From NCBI GenBank assembly GCA_009746045.1, contig RPFO01000225.1, positions 330,001 through 392,000 of the forward strand: a stretch of DNA of 62,000 bases. Direction: 5' to 3'. The notes under the pieces were generated by a model. The model searched no databases, was not told the DNA's origin, and saw nothing but the letters and a program-made list of their open reading frames with translations. Each line of letters starts with the position of its first letter. The stretch's first letter is position 1. Below are positions 21,569 through 32,241 of the stretch, one piece after another. A program made the translations under genes and the position numbers. The DNA comes from Mesostigma viride. Lineage: Eukaryota; Streptophyta; Mesostigmatophyceae; Mesostigmatales; Mesostigmataceae.

Positions 21569-22765
21569 GTGTATGTGCCTGAGATGGCCATTCCCACAGT
21601 GTTACACTGTTTCCATGACGATGTGACTGCGTGTCATCCTGGTTATGCTAAGCTACTTCATGAGGTGCAGCAGAGATTTTGGTGGCCTGGCCTTTATCAG
21701 GATGTTAAGGCCTACGTGGATCTTGTGACTCCTGCCAGAGAAACAAGGTCAGGAACCAAGCCACGCCCATCTTTCCCATGGCTATGCCCATTCCCCTGCG
21801 CCCTTGGATCAGTGTGACTATGGATTTTATCTGTGGTCTCCCATGTCAGATGGTGGCAATGACAGGATCCTTGTGGTCATGGACAGACTTTCCAGGATGT
21901 GCCATCTGATTCCTTGCAACACTCATCTCACCGCTGCACAGTGTGTGGATTTGTTTATGAAGGAGATCTACCGTCTGCACGGCATGCCTAGAGTTATCAT
22001 CACTGATCAGGACCCCCTTTGGTTGTCAGGGTTTTGGAAGTCATTCTTTGACATCCTAGACACTAAGCTGGCCTTCGGTGTGGCATACAGGTGTGCCAGT
22101 ACTGGGGCGGTGGAGAGGATGAACCGAATTGTCAGGGAGTGTCAAAAGCACTATTGTACCCACGACAACAAGGACTGGGACAAGAAGCTACCTTTCATAG
22201 AATTCGCAATCAACAACTCTCCTCTGGCTCCTCACCAGATGTCCCCCTTTGTGATCTGCAATGGTCAGTGTCCCCTGACACCATTCGACTTGGAACTGCC
22301 TGACAGAGACGCTGAAGGCCCTTTCCAGCGACGTCTTGGTTCAGTCCAGCAGTTGTTGGCTTCCTTCCAGGAGGCTCACAGCATCGTGGCTACCCAGATG
22401 TTGAGGACACAGGACAAGTACCTGACTAACGCCTGGCAGCAGACGGTGGCCAGTCATTCCTTTGTAGTTCCTGGGGACTTGGTGTTGTTGGAAGCCAACA
22501 GAGTGCTGCCTGAGAAGGAGCAGTGCAGGAAACTGCAACCACTCTGGTTGGGTCCTTACCCAGTGTTGGCAACCTTCCACTATGGTACAGTGGTCCAGGT
22601 TCAAGTGCCTTCTCACTGGAAGCTCAGGAATAATATTTTTCACCTAGCCCAGCTGAAGCTGTACAGGCGCAACACCTTACCAGGCAGATTGTCTGCCCCT
22701 TTGCCTTATGAATTGGATTCTGAGGGGGAGAAGATCTATGAAGTGGAGCGGTTGTTGGCTCACAG
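21569..22765 (+). pseudogene. Ty3 integrase with start of chromodomain
   Basis: Inserts element cDNA into the genome. The N-terminal zinc-binding part (HCFHDDVTACHPG ... RFWWPGLYQDV) keeps its histidines, but the expected Cys-x2-Cys is not visible. The catalytic core spans two frames: the first Asp (TMDFICGLP, about 21,817) is out of frame with the rest; then come VVMDRLSRMCHLIPC, IITDQDPLWLSGFWK (second Asp) and TGAVERMNRIVRECQKHY (Glu). The C-terminal part (HWKLRNNIFHLAQLK) leads into a chromodomain start, KIYEVERLLAH, cut at 22765 by an insertion. Confidence 0.88.
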
Positions 22766-24534
22766 TGTCCAAAAACCGGCCAAATGTCCTCATTTGAGGA
22801 CATAGTCCTCGTTTGAGACGGGGGGGGTCAGGGGCGCGGTTTTGGCGCCAAATTTGGTCCTAGGGTCACTTGGTGGGTTTTGGCGCGAAACTGGGATAGG
22901 TACTGAGCGCGCCAAGCCCCTGGGGTCGACAGGGGTCGACCGTACCTGGAAAATATGAGGCGACGAAAAGTACCTACAATAGCAAGAACATCGCAATGCA
23001 ATCGAGTGTTTTGTCGAGTGGCGGCTATGGGGTCGTGCCAGTTCCGAGGCTTGCCTGAATGTTATAGGGCATTATTTTGCCCCGGACGAAGACAGAATTT
23101 TAGATCGTAATCTAGTGATTTCGAAGATGCTATTCTTCACGTGCAGGTGCTTTGTATATGTCGAAAATTTTGTTCATGAACGGATTTTGGCATTGTTGAA
23201 GAAAATCTGAGAGCTACGTAGATCGCATGATAGGTCAGTTCGCAGTTCGGTTTTACCATTTCTTTTTCCGCCCAGTCGCTGCGGATATCGCGAGTATGGG
23301 TTATGGTACGCTTCTGGGCTTATGGGCGACATGGGGAGAAGAGGGACCTGGGCAGTTGCATGCGTCAAAGAGTCTCTATTTTTTCGTCGTGATGTCGCAG
23401 TCGCGCCTGGCGAAAACCAGGGCGAGCGCGAGCCATATTTTTCTTTTGCCGCAAGGCTGGGTGCTTCCCACGCGTCACCGTCCTTGAATATATATTTCTT
23501 GAGCTGGCCCGCGCAGCTGGCGGCCTGGGCGCACGTCAAGAGCAAGGTTCCGACTGTCATTCTCAACCGCATCGTTCTAAGTAAGCGTGTTAAGCGGATT
23601 GTAACCTATAACTCTCGCAGACGTGATAATTCCGGTTGCTTTCAATGCCCAACTTCGTGGTTTTGATTACGTTTATGTCCGGGGAATAACGGAAGTTTGC
23701 TGGGCAGTACTTTCTTTTCCCGCTGCGTCACTGAAAAGGTAAACGGCCTTGCGTTATCAAAACAGCAGCGACTAGAAGTCGCTGTGCTTAATTGCGATGT
23801 GGTAGTTTGATTCAACACATATACTGCCTTGTTGCTGAGAAGTTTTTCAAGGCTTGCTGGTATGTTGCCCATATGTTTCTAATGCTTCAACTCATGTCCA
23901 AGTGATCAAGACTGGCTTGGAAACTTGAGCTTGTCATGTTTACATTGTGCTTGTGTTACAACTTGTGCCTCTTTGCAGTATATGTTTCATATATAACGTA
24001 AGGGTTCAGCATCATGGTTTAGCACCGTGGTGGCAGCCGAGCCTCTACCAACGATCATGGACCTAACCTTGGCGAGTATTTGCTTCATATTTCACTCGTT
24101 GGACTGAGCTAGCTTTACACCTGCTGTATGGCCTGCACCATGGTCCCTGGTTGCCAGTTACATTTTGTCCCCCCACCCTGGCAGGCTGCAGGGTCTAGGA
24201 CTGCGAGGGTGTAACATAGACATGTTGTGGGCACCCTGGGTGCATTTTCAGGGCCAGCCATGACCTGGCCATGCCTTCTTTCTTGGCATATTGTTGACTT
24301 GAGTGCTATTTGGTCACTCGCGTAGCGACCCCCCTGCATTCATAAATCGTAAACAATTATACAATGAGCATATTTCATGGATGTTAAGCATTGCAACTCT
24401 TGAACATATCATAAATGAACATGGTTCCATACCGTACCCATGGATGTGTTGACATGTGTTAGTTATTACAAATGGTATCCATATGCTTAAAAATGTCCTC
24501 ATTTGAGGACATTTTCTTGGTGATTAGACAACAG
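22762..24534. mobile_element. TG...CA element with subterminal palindromes, inserted in the chromodomain
   Basis: Element 22766-24530 (1,765 bp) begins TGTCC and ends TTAGACA, flanked by ACAG (22762-22765, 24531-24534). Removing it restores an open chromodomain frame (AH then RVKGKG). Near each end lies the same palindrome, TGTCCTCATTTGAGGACA (22785-22802 and 24494-24511). No coding region is recognisable. TG...CA ends with a 4-bp duplication fit a solo LTR; the short TGTC inverted ends and paired palindromes would also fit a non-autonomous DNA transposon. Class unresolved. Confidence 0.75.
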
Positions 24535-24630
24535 GGTGAAGGGGAAAGGTCGTACCAAACAGTTGCAGTTTAAGGTACACTGGAAGGGAGAGCTAGAGGT
24601 GACTGCTACGCACGTGGCTGTGGTTGTCTG
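24535..24630 (+). pseudogene. Remainder of the Ty3 chromodomain
   Basis: The frame reads RVKGKGRTKQLQFKVHWKGE, the KxLxFxVxWKG core of a chromodomain, completing the KIYEVERLLAH start at 22,725-22,765. Chromodomains at integrase C termini steer insertion towards marked chromatin. It ends in a stop shortly after (about 24,628); typical chromodomain aromatic and acidic residues further on are not clear. Confidence 0.75.
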
Positions 24631-24796
24631 ATCTCACCAACAGTCACTCTGCTGTACTAGAGTATTGTCAGCGTCATGGGATCACCTTGCCTGAGTGCAG
24701 TATGTCATGGGCTCTGAGCGGTGTGCTTCCCTTCATAGCTCCCAGTGAGCACTGCTAACGCCTCTTTTTGGTGCTTTGTGTCTGTGGTTGCCAGCC

Positions 24797-26071
24797 ATGG
24801 CCGACTCTCATCCTGAGGGGACACCCAGGCCACCTGCACGAACCCAAGAGGACGTGAGGGCTACGTATGTCTTTCAGCACGACTACGCTGGCCCCAGAGC
24901 CACGGGCCCTTCGATCCAGGAAGACGCTGGGTTCGTGGAAGCCCATTTTCTCAATCTGTTCCAGCGTATGGTACATGATCAGCAACGGCACTGAGCAGCG
25001 TCACGGGGCCTTGATAACCACTGAGGTTGATTAATGTGGAGGGTCTGGTTACTCAGATGGCAGAACACTTGAGGGCTGGGCACATTCCAACTGTGGGTTC
25101 TGCTGTGCCTGCAGTTTCTGAGGCTCCAGTAGCTCAGGAGGCTATCCCCACCCCGGTGGTCTCAGTCCCCTCTCCTACGGAGGCTCCTCCACCCCCTAAG
25201 GTGGTGGTACACTTGCCCAGGTCAGTTGTCCCAACAAAACAGGTGGAGCAGTTCTTGGACCACCGTAATTGTGCTCCTGGACAGTGCGAGTGGTGTAAAT
25301 CCTTGTACACAGCCATGCAGGCATTGGATCAGACAGTGGTGGAGGAGGGCCGTGAACTAGTACCTGAGGGTATGGTAGAGTTGGCCCTGGACTGTCTGCC
25401 CCCCAGTCTCTGTGAGATTGGGTCACCTATGGTGGCTTACATTATGCACACCGTCTTTGCAGTGTACCCGTGGCCTTCGTTTGACATGAGGCCGGTGGAG
25501 GGCCAGGACTTGATGGAGGCTCTGCCCAGTGACCTGAGACTCGCCTTTGCAGGGCTCAAGCCAGTTGGATATTCCCAGACCTACACTGAGCTACTTGAGC
25601 AGGCTGTCAAGCAGGGAGAGTTTGACCTTACTCCGTCGTCCAACTGCTCTGTGATGTCTTGTTTTCCACACAAGGACAGCACAGTCTTTGTGGGGCTGCA
25701 GTTACCAAAGTTCCCTAACGAGCTGAGGGCCAGGCTCACACCTTTGAGGGTGCTGGTACCCATCTTGGGCGCCAGGTGGGGGCCTATCAAGGCCTTTCTA
25801 CAGCTGTGGTGGGCCTATAGCAGCTGGCTGTGTCGCCATAAGACTGCCAGTGCATGGCTGGGTCTTCGATCCCCTCCGACAGGCTGTGGTCACTCTGTCC
25901 TACCCTGCCCAGTGCAGTAGGTTTTCAGCTGAGTTGGGCAAGGCTGCTGAGACCTGCTTGGATATTCAGGTCAGCAGGAACTGGCCAGATCTGGTGTCCA
26001 TGGTGGAGCATTTCCCAGTGTTTGGAACGAGGGGGAAGGATATGAAGAAGGGGGATTGGTTCACTCTGTGA
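24797..26071 (+). CDS. Extra ORF region downstream of pol (unknown function)
   Basis: Between the chromodomain and the polypurine tract lie a short frame (24797-24994, MADSHPEGTPRP onward, 65 codons), a 297-codon frame (25027-25920) and a shifted tail (25850-26071). The middle frame has a Pro/Val-rich start, then a Cys/His cluster (DHRNCAPGQCEWCKSL) that could bind zinc, then an alpha/beta-looking region. There is no signal peptide and no clear membrane span. Its place is where some Ty3 elements carry an extra ORF. Codon use resembles the pol region, so it probably belongs to the element and not to a captured host exon. I do not recognise the family. A frameshift near 25,850-25,900 probably truncates it. 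Confidence 0.55.
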
Positions 26072-26437
26072 AGGGTTCCAGGATGGTTGGAGATGGGCTG
26101 TGGAGTGAGGTGGGGATCCAGAATGGAGGCGACCAGTTCTGATGTCCAGTCCAGATTTCCAGCAATGACAGTTCTGAGTTCATGGTAGTTTTGCAGTTGT
26201 ATTATCCAGGCATGGTTGCCTGTGTGTTAGTCACTTGATGACATTTCATCTGTGGGTGAATTTGTCTTATTCAGGGTTGACATGATCAGATGATACTGAG
26301 ATAGGAGGCCCTTTGGGGATGTAAAAACCCACTTGCTTGTCCCAAGAGGTGGTGGACTTCCTGTTTATTGTTGTGTTGTTTTGTGGAGGTTGTTGTTTTA
26401 TTCTTCTTGGCTTCTAGGAACTGGGAGTTCCTGTCTT

Positions 26438-26449
26438 GAGGGGGAGATA
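26438..26449 (+). other. Polypurine tract
   Basis: GAGGGGGAGATA immediately precedes the 3' LTR and would prime plus-strand DNA synthesis. Confidence 0.75.
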
Positions 26450-27156
26450 TGTAACAACCAAATGTTACATCCAAAGTTTTCCTACTGTTGAATCTTATTA
26501 TGAGTTCTTTAGGACAATTATTTGAGAAGTTAGGAGGCTTCGACGTCTGATGGATATTGGGCCTGCTGAGATCTGTCGAATCTATTGTTCTACCCTCATT
26601 GGTCGTGGCCTGATCCACGTAGGGTACTTTGCATGGTGTTGTTTAGTCAGTCATAGATTCTCTGCACTACCGTTGTACCTGGTGGATTTGGTTCCAGGTC
26701 ATTGAGATTTCGTATGTGCTGGCTTTGTGTTGTGTGGAGGATTCGGAGGCTAAGATCTTATCTAGAGCACTTGATCCTCACTTTTGATTGGTCCTTCCGG
26801 GTTAGGGTTGGACGGATGCTGCGTGCACGATGACTTTTATCCTGTTTGGGGCGGCCGTGCATGTGTGCGTACGTGAGAGCTAAAGCTATGGTGTAATTCA
26901 AGGGTTTCCTTGTTTCATCAATCAAACAACCCTTGCCAAAAGTCAACTATAACTTCAACAGATAGTCGACTTGGATATAACTTGTCTGTTGTGTCTAACA
27001 AGGGTGGGGACTCATTCCCTTAACTGTTGAAGATCCATCTTCATTGCTTCTCTGGACGTGAAGTTATCTGTCGCGACTCCAACCCAGGTATAAAGATCTT
27101 TTCACGCTAATGTTGATACTGAGGCTGTTGCAAACACAACTTTTTTAGTCGTTACA
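26450..27156 (+). repeat. 3' LTR of Ty3 element
   Basis: 707 bp, TGTAAC...GTTACA, followed by the AGATG duplication. Confidence 0.95.
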
Positions 27157-27314
27157 AGATGATGTTTGTTTGAACTTCTCTGGAATTATTATTTTTTTCT
27201 AATGAGATTAGCATAGTACTCCGTGGCATGCCTTTGCGCATGAATTGAATTGAATCGAATTGAATTGAATTGTAAAATAACTCCGTTGGGAGTATATGTA
27301 GCACATAGCCCTTG

Positions 27315-29480
27315 TTGGTGACATAGCCCGGATGGCTGACGGCGGTATGGCTGACGGCGGAGCTCAGATATTTTTCGTCTGAGCCCCAAATTCGGTCAGA
27401 CCACTTGCATTCGATGCGCTTTATTCAGACGTGCACGCCAGTATAATCGGTTACGGCTGAAACGCAGTATTGCCATTTGAGTTATCACGTGACAAGGCCA
27501 CGAGCCACGAGATAGCCATGGCTGACGGCGGAGCTCATAACTTTCACGTTTGAGCACCGAATTTAGCCGTGAATATCAATCGACGCGTCTTTCTACGACG
27601 CACATGCTGATATAATTTTCCGAAGCTAGTACGCAATATACGATGAGCAAACGCCTCTCGACGCAACGCAGCCTGGCGGCTGCGCTCGGCACTGAAAATA
27701 CGTCTGCAGCTCCGGCTGCAGCTTCGCCATCCGGTCCGGCAGGCAGCGGTGACACTAGTCGTGCACTGGTGCTCGCCCAGCCTCCCGGGCTTGCCTCGCC
27801 ATCTGCATCGCCTGAACCTAAGCGCAGTCGCTCTGCTGAGCCGCCCTGGGAAGAGACCTCCTTTGACGTCAACAGCTCCGGCTTCTGGCGACGCAGCCCC
27901 AGTTGGTTCATGGAAGACGTGTTTTATGGCAATCACGCCTCGCTTCTAGCCCTCTGCGTGTACCTCACGTCCCAAAACCGTGGCCGCTGGCCTGGTGACG
28001 GCAAGCTTGTCGACCCCGCCGAGGCTCTCCCAATCATTCACCGCATGAGTCGCCCCAAGCTCCAACGCTTTGCCCTCTGCTCCCTTGTTGGACGCTCCGA
28101 ATCCGAGATCTGGGCTTCCCAACTGCCCCCCCCCACCTTCCCCACCGAAGCCACCATCCGCACCCTCCTCAAGGAAGCTTTCGAGCAGCACGTGACCCCT
28201 CTTGCCGCAGATGTGGCGGCAATTGGCGGCACGCTGGCTGCTGAGCTTCCCACCATCCCGGCCCACCGCCACCGCCACCCTCCTCGCCTCCACCGCCCCC
28301 CCCCCCCCTCCGCCTCCACCGACTCCATCACCGCCCAGCTCCGCGACATCGACCAGCGCCTCAAGGATAATGCAATCGCTATCGAGGTCTTGCAGAACAC
28401 AGCAGGCCTCACCGCCCAGGCAGTGAAGGACATTGCCGCCAAGCCAGCCCCGGCTGGCCAGGCCGGCGATGCTCCTCCCATCACGACCTGGGCGGACATG
28501 CTTAAGCAACATACCACCTCCACCACCTCCGCCGTCGCAGCCCAGCTCCAGCGGCAGACGCTTGACCTCCGCCAGGAGGCCGAGCTCGCCAAGCGCAGCC
28601 TCAACGCCATATTCAAGAACTTCGACATGGAAGAAGGTGAGAATTCCGATCGAAGCTTGCACGTGCGTTTGAGAGCAAAATCCTTGCACGCATGGGCCTT
28701 CTTGGTGAGATCAAGCTGACCGCCCACCGCCTCCCCCGCACGCGGGGTAAGGCAGGGGCGCCTCCGCTTCTTCTCATCTTTGATAGCCCAGCGGACAAGA
28801 TTTCGTTTCTCAGACGCCGCAAGCGGCTCGAGAATACTCCCTTCACCGTGGACGACGACTTGACCCTGGCACAGCAACAACGGCGACGGGAGCTATGGCC
28901 GACCTACCTCCAGCTCCGGCAGACCAAGGCGGGCCAGCCGGTGTACTGGAAGGGGGCGGCCATCTACGTCGGCCACAAGCCCTGGCAAGCGACCCCCTCG
29001 ACTACCGCGGCCCCAGCAACTCCAGCCCCAGCCTAGGGGAATACAGCAGTAGTGTAGAATAGTTAGACAGTGGCCTTGTACATGCCCGCCTACTACAGGC
29101 ACTAAACCAGCTTAGGCCTAGCCATTTTAGTCATGTACATGTGTGCCTATGATGAGCCACCCTCCAGATGATGCCTAGCTTTATTTAATTATGCAGTGCC
29201 CATGCAGGGAGTAACTCTCTGCTGAGATGCCATGCCCTAGCTTTTGTATAGCTATGCTGATCTTCCCCCCCCATGACAGGCTCCCCCTTCGCTGGGCATA
29301 GCTTGAAGACCATGGGGATGCAAGTGCCCTAGTGCACCTAGAGCAACCTTGGGTCCTTTACATCCCCACCCTTGCAGGAAGTAGCTTAGGATGTATGATA
29401 GGCCATATGCCCCCCTCTCAGGGGCTATGTGCTACATATACTCCCAACGGAGTTATGTTACAATTCAATTCAATTCAATT
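27315..29480 (+). mobile_element. ORF1-only LINE copy L2, inserted in L0
   Basis: Duplication GCCCTTG (27308-27314, 29481-29487) marks insertion into the 3' UTR of L0 in opposite orientation. It is 2,166 bp: 5' leader with two related monomers (about 27349-27475 and 27520-27642, each starting GGCTGACGGCGGAGCTCA), one coding region, a 3' UTR of about 400 bp ending CTCCCAACGGAGTTATGTTAC, and a CAATT tail. There is no reverse transcriptase. Confidence 0.85.
27643..29036 (+). pseudogene. LINE ORF1-type RNA-binding protein (copy L2), one frameshift
   Basis: The best-preserved copy of the family. ATG 27643 opens 358 codons: a Ser/Ala/Pro-rich head with PKRSRS (residues ~62-68), the conserved FYGNHASLLALCVYLTSQNRG and RFALCSLVGRSESEIWAS blocks (~90-165), a coiled-coil-like segment (TDSITAQLRDIDQRLKDNAI, ~225-265), and the RRM-like start (AIFKNFDMEEGENSD, ~325-340). 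A frame change near 28,650 moves the rest (GEIKLTAHRLP, DKISFLRRRKRLENTPF, VDDDLTLAQQQRRRELWP) to the frame 28692-29036, ending TAG. The layout matches L1 ORF1p (coiled coil, RRM, C-terminal domain). It would bind element RNA; it has no nuclease or polymerase. The original protein was about 460 residues. Confidence 0.78.
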
Positions 29481-29487
29481 GCCCTTG

Positions 29488-29660
29488 AGAGGGGGCATAT
29501 GGCCTATCATACATCCTAAGCTACTTCCTGCAAGGGTGGGGATGTAAAGGACCCTTGCTCTAGGTGCACCAGGGCACTTGCATCCCCATGATCTTCAAGC
29601 TATGCCCAGCGAAGGGGGAGCCTGTCATGGGGGGGAAGATCAGCATAGCTATACAAAAAA
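29488..29660 (-). repeat. 3' UTR remnant of LINE L0
   Basis: Reverse-complement match to the 3' UTR of L2 (about 29215-29410), continuing the L0 copy beyond the L2 insertion. Confidence 0.8.
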
Positions 29661-29716
29661 GCCTTTGCGCATGACACGCAATTACTTACTTACTTGGTGC
29701 TGCTCTAGGCCACTGG

Positions 29717-32162
29717 CACCTGGACATATCAAGGAGACAACCAGCGCAGGCCAGAAATCGGGAGAATCCGGACCATGGTAGCTCGAGCCTGCCGCTATCT
29801 TTTCCGCGTTTTCGAGTCGTTCAGGATGATGAAGATGAATGGTGATGGAAATGTGTATCCTTGTGCATTGAAATTATGGCTGGCTTGTGTGTAGAGCGAC
29901 TAGATGACCTAGACGGTGGGGCCGGAAACAGCATGCTTGATCAGGGCGTGTGTTTCGAGCCTAACTGGCCGGGAGTGTCTAGTGGTGAGCACCATTGCTG
30001 CGATCGCTCTCCCACCATTTACGAGGAAATACCCGCAAATGGAAAACCACTGAAAAGGTCTAGCTAGTCAGTCATCACGTTAGCCATGCCATGATTCCAA
30101 ACGTCCAAGAACTGCACACGGTGCAAAGGCAAAAAGCCGGAGGACAGCACTTTCAAATGTGCGGCGGGGACCAAAAGCCCGCGGATGCCAGAAAACATCG
30201 TGCTGCTGCAGCGACGCGACGATGTGGACAACGAATCCAGTGCCAAGCTAGCTCGGAACGGCCGCAAAGGAGATCTGGCATCACAGGGTTCAGATGTGCG
30301 GAGATACTATGCGATCCAGCCGGTCCACGACCTGTTTGTAGAGCTTGTGCCAAGGGGCAGCACCGAATTACAGATCGACGTGGGTGACGTTGCAAAAAAC
30401 ATCGGACTTGACGGAGCATAATGGCTCGGTCATGTCGCCTACCGTGCAGAAGCCTCCCCCCTTGGCCCCATGCGCGGTCTAAATGCATATCCACTGCAAT
30501 TACCATGCGGGCAAAGACCAAATATAAATTCAGGGAACCAAATAACACGGCTCTATGCCTCCCTAGCATAGTCAAACAAGGTCAGCCAAGCTCTGAAGTA
30601 GGCCTCCCTTTTCTGCCCCACTGGCAGCCACCCGTTGCAAGAGCAGTTCCTACCGACCTTTATGGTCAACATAACGCTTAACAAGATTTTGTTATTCACA
30701 AATAAAATTGAGAATACATTTTAGCCAAAACCAATGTTCATCAACAAGAAAGACTGGCTAATTCCAGCCCCTGGCCTGCCTAGCTTCGAGCAAACAAGTC
30801 CGGCATGTCCAATACCATGAACATCCGCTACCCGCTCTCCTTACGGAAGTTGGCCTTGTCCGGATGTATGCCAACACCCAGCCAACCGCTCTCACCCTAA
30901 GCTACCGACAGTGCCCAGGCGAATCTACCATACTGGCAGTCCCTGCGACGACTGTCCTCGAGACAAATCCAAAAAGGCTTAACTTGTATGCCTATCTCGC
31001 CTCGACCCATGAAAACAATCTCGCAACCATCACGGAGGTTGCGGCCGGGTTGTTCTACTAGTTAATCACATGAAGACAACTGCGTCGTTGTGAAGTGAAA
31101 ACTGAACGAACAACGACCGCAATGGCCGACTGTTCATCCTTTTAACCTGCGCAAGCTAACCTTTCCAACATGACATCAGCCAGTGACGACCAAAATACGC
31201 TGAACAAGGTGCCGCAAATCTAGCATGCGCTTTTTAACGTTAGATCAGGTGCTTGCCTGACACAAACCAAATCTCATGAACAAATCTGTCCAAGCACAAG
31301 CTAAACAACTTGTAGATATTTTGCAACACTAAAAAGCGCTGCCGCAATCAGAAATTAACCAGGCGAAATTGCCGGCCATCTCAGGCACCGCTGCTCAAAG
31401 CGTGCTGACCGTTCGCGACGTTTCAGGTGTAGCCCTGGTCGTTCTCCACAAAGTCTGGTGCCCCTCGTTGTAGTCCTGGCAGAGCACGTGATCACTGGCC
31501 CGGCAGCCAGCCCAACATGCCTGGCCTGCCTTAGTGGCGCGCGCCAGCGCCTGGACTGCCCTGGTGACGACCGGTAGCCCAAATCCCCCCTTAGCCCACT
31601 GCCGCAAATGCGAACGCACTCGCACTTGGACGAATTCAGAAGATCCGCCGACGATTCAGCGGACGCGTGATTCCGCGGCGCGGCGCCAAGACAAAGCGGT
31701 AAAGTAAACCGCATAGGTTCCACGGACGTAAAAGTCACGTCACAATAGTTTACCCGCGCGTAATTAAGAACGTAATGGACCGGCACGCGACAGTCATAGT
31801 CTTTGACCAATAAACGCTGCAAGAGTTCAACAAGAGTCGTGATGAAATCAACACGATAAGAACAAAGACGGGAAAAACGATGTAACTGAGAAAGAACAAC
31901 ACCATATTTTGCTGTGTGGGAAAGGAGACTGTGAATATCGGGGTAACGAATAAAAGGAATTTGCTGGTATTTAGGATCCTTGCGCTTATCATAGACAGCC
32001 GTACGCCAGCCCTTCTTGTTATGGGTAATGTTAAGATCGAGGTAATTGCAATGAGTATCCTCCGACGTGAGCTTTAATGTGAGGGACGCTTGCGGGTAGA
32101 TGCCAGGCAGACCAGCGGTGATATACAAATGGGTTGCGAAATCAGGGTTCACCTGGACATAT
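29717..32162 (-). mobile_element. 5'-truncated reverse-transcriptase LINE
   Basis: A 13-bp duplication CACCTGGACATAT (29717-29729, 32150-32162) bounds a 2,420-bp insert (29730-32149). On minus it starts inside a reverse transcriptase and ends ...GGCCTGCGCTGGTTGTCTCCTTG with no A tail. Tiny copies of the same 3' end occur at 10310, 57804 and 58337. About 1.6 kb of 3' sequence after the RT fragment (29730-31350) shows no recognisable domain; frames of 60-140 codons there are unsupported. Confidence 0.8.
31355..32152 (-). pseudogene. C-terminal reverse transcriptase fragment
   Basis: The frame of up to 265 codons carries the block LDLNITHNKKGWRTAVYDKR, then PFIRYPDIHSLL, KYGVVLSQLHRFSRLC and VELLQRLLVKDYDCRV. 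Pattern LDLxI...VYDKR...YGVxxSQxxRxxRxC is the region after the polymerase active site in non-LTR or Penelope-like reverse transcriptases. The YxDD motif itself was lost by 5' truncation. From about 31,650 downward the frame becomes low-quality, with a likely frameshift. Subclass (LINE or Penelope-like) cannot be settled from this piece. Confidence 0.65.
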
Positions 32163-32241
32163 TCTGATCAGACACTCCGCAAAGGTGAAAACCTTTGCGT
32201 TTAGTGCCGGGCCGCGGAAAACGCGGAAAACGCGGACATAT
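32157..32241 (-). mobile_element. 5'-truncated SINE copy
   Basis: 73 bp (32163-32235) matching the last part of the SINE at 18781-19085, including the CGCAAAGGT...ACCTTTGCG hairpin and TCTGATCAGA end. Flanked by ACATAT (32157-32162, 32236-32241). It shares its target with the adjacent LINE. Confidence 0.75.

Larger units (their letters stand above)
10391..27156 (+). mobile_element. Ty3-type LTR retrotransposon (chromodomain class), full length, with nested insertions
   Basis: The borders are exact: LTRs at 10391-11093 and 26450-27156 begin TGTAAC and end TTACA, and the 5-bp duplication AGATG lies at 10386-10390 and 27157-27161. Internal order is gag with CCHC knuckle, aspartic protease, reverse transcriptase, RNase H, integrase and chromodomain, which is the Ty3 order, followed by an extra ORF. 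Nested insertions at 13382-14992, 15512-19419 and 22766-24530 bring it to 16.8 kb; without them it would be about 9.5 kb. The LTRs differ at only a few positions, so the element is young, yet gag, RT and IN each carry frame breaks, so this copy is inactive. Confidence 0.95.
27230..29674 (-). mobile_element. Older 5'-truncated ORF1-only LINE copy (L0), split by L2
   Basis: Flanked by the 14-bp duplication GCCTTTGCGCATGA (27230-27243, 29661-29674). On minus, the 3' UTR fragment 29660-29481 continues at 27314-27244, ending with an AATTC-type repeat tail. Only about 240 bp of the 3' end was copied, with no coding sequence. It was later split by L2. Confidence 0.8.

Noticed and set aside
30153-30575. 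140-codon minus ORF and overlapping plus ORFs in the 3' part of the RT LINE
   Set aside because: No recognisable domain, both strands open to similar extents, and no splice or codon evidence; left as non-coding LINE sequence.
29730-32149. The RT LINE as the driver of the ORF1-only family
   Set aside because: Their 3' termini differ (GGTTGTCTCCTTG against GGAGTTATGTTAC plus AATT tail), so there is no shared tail to support it.
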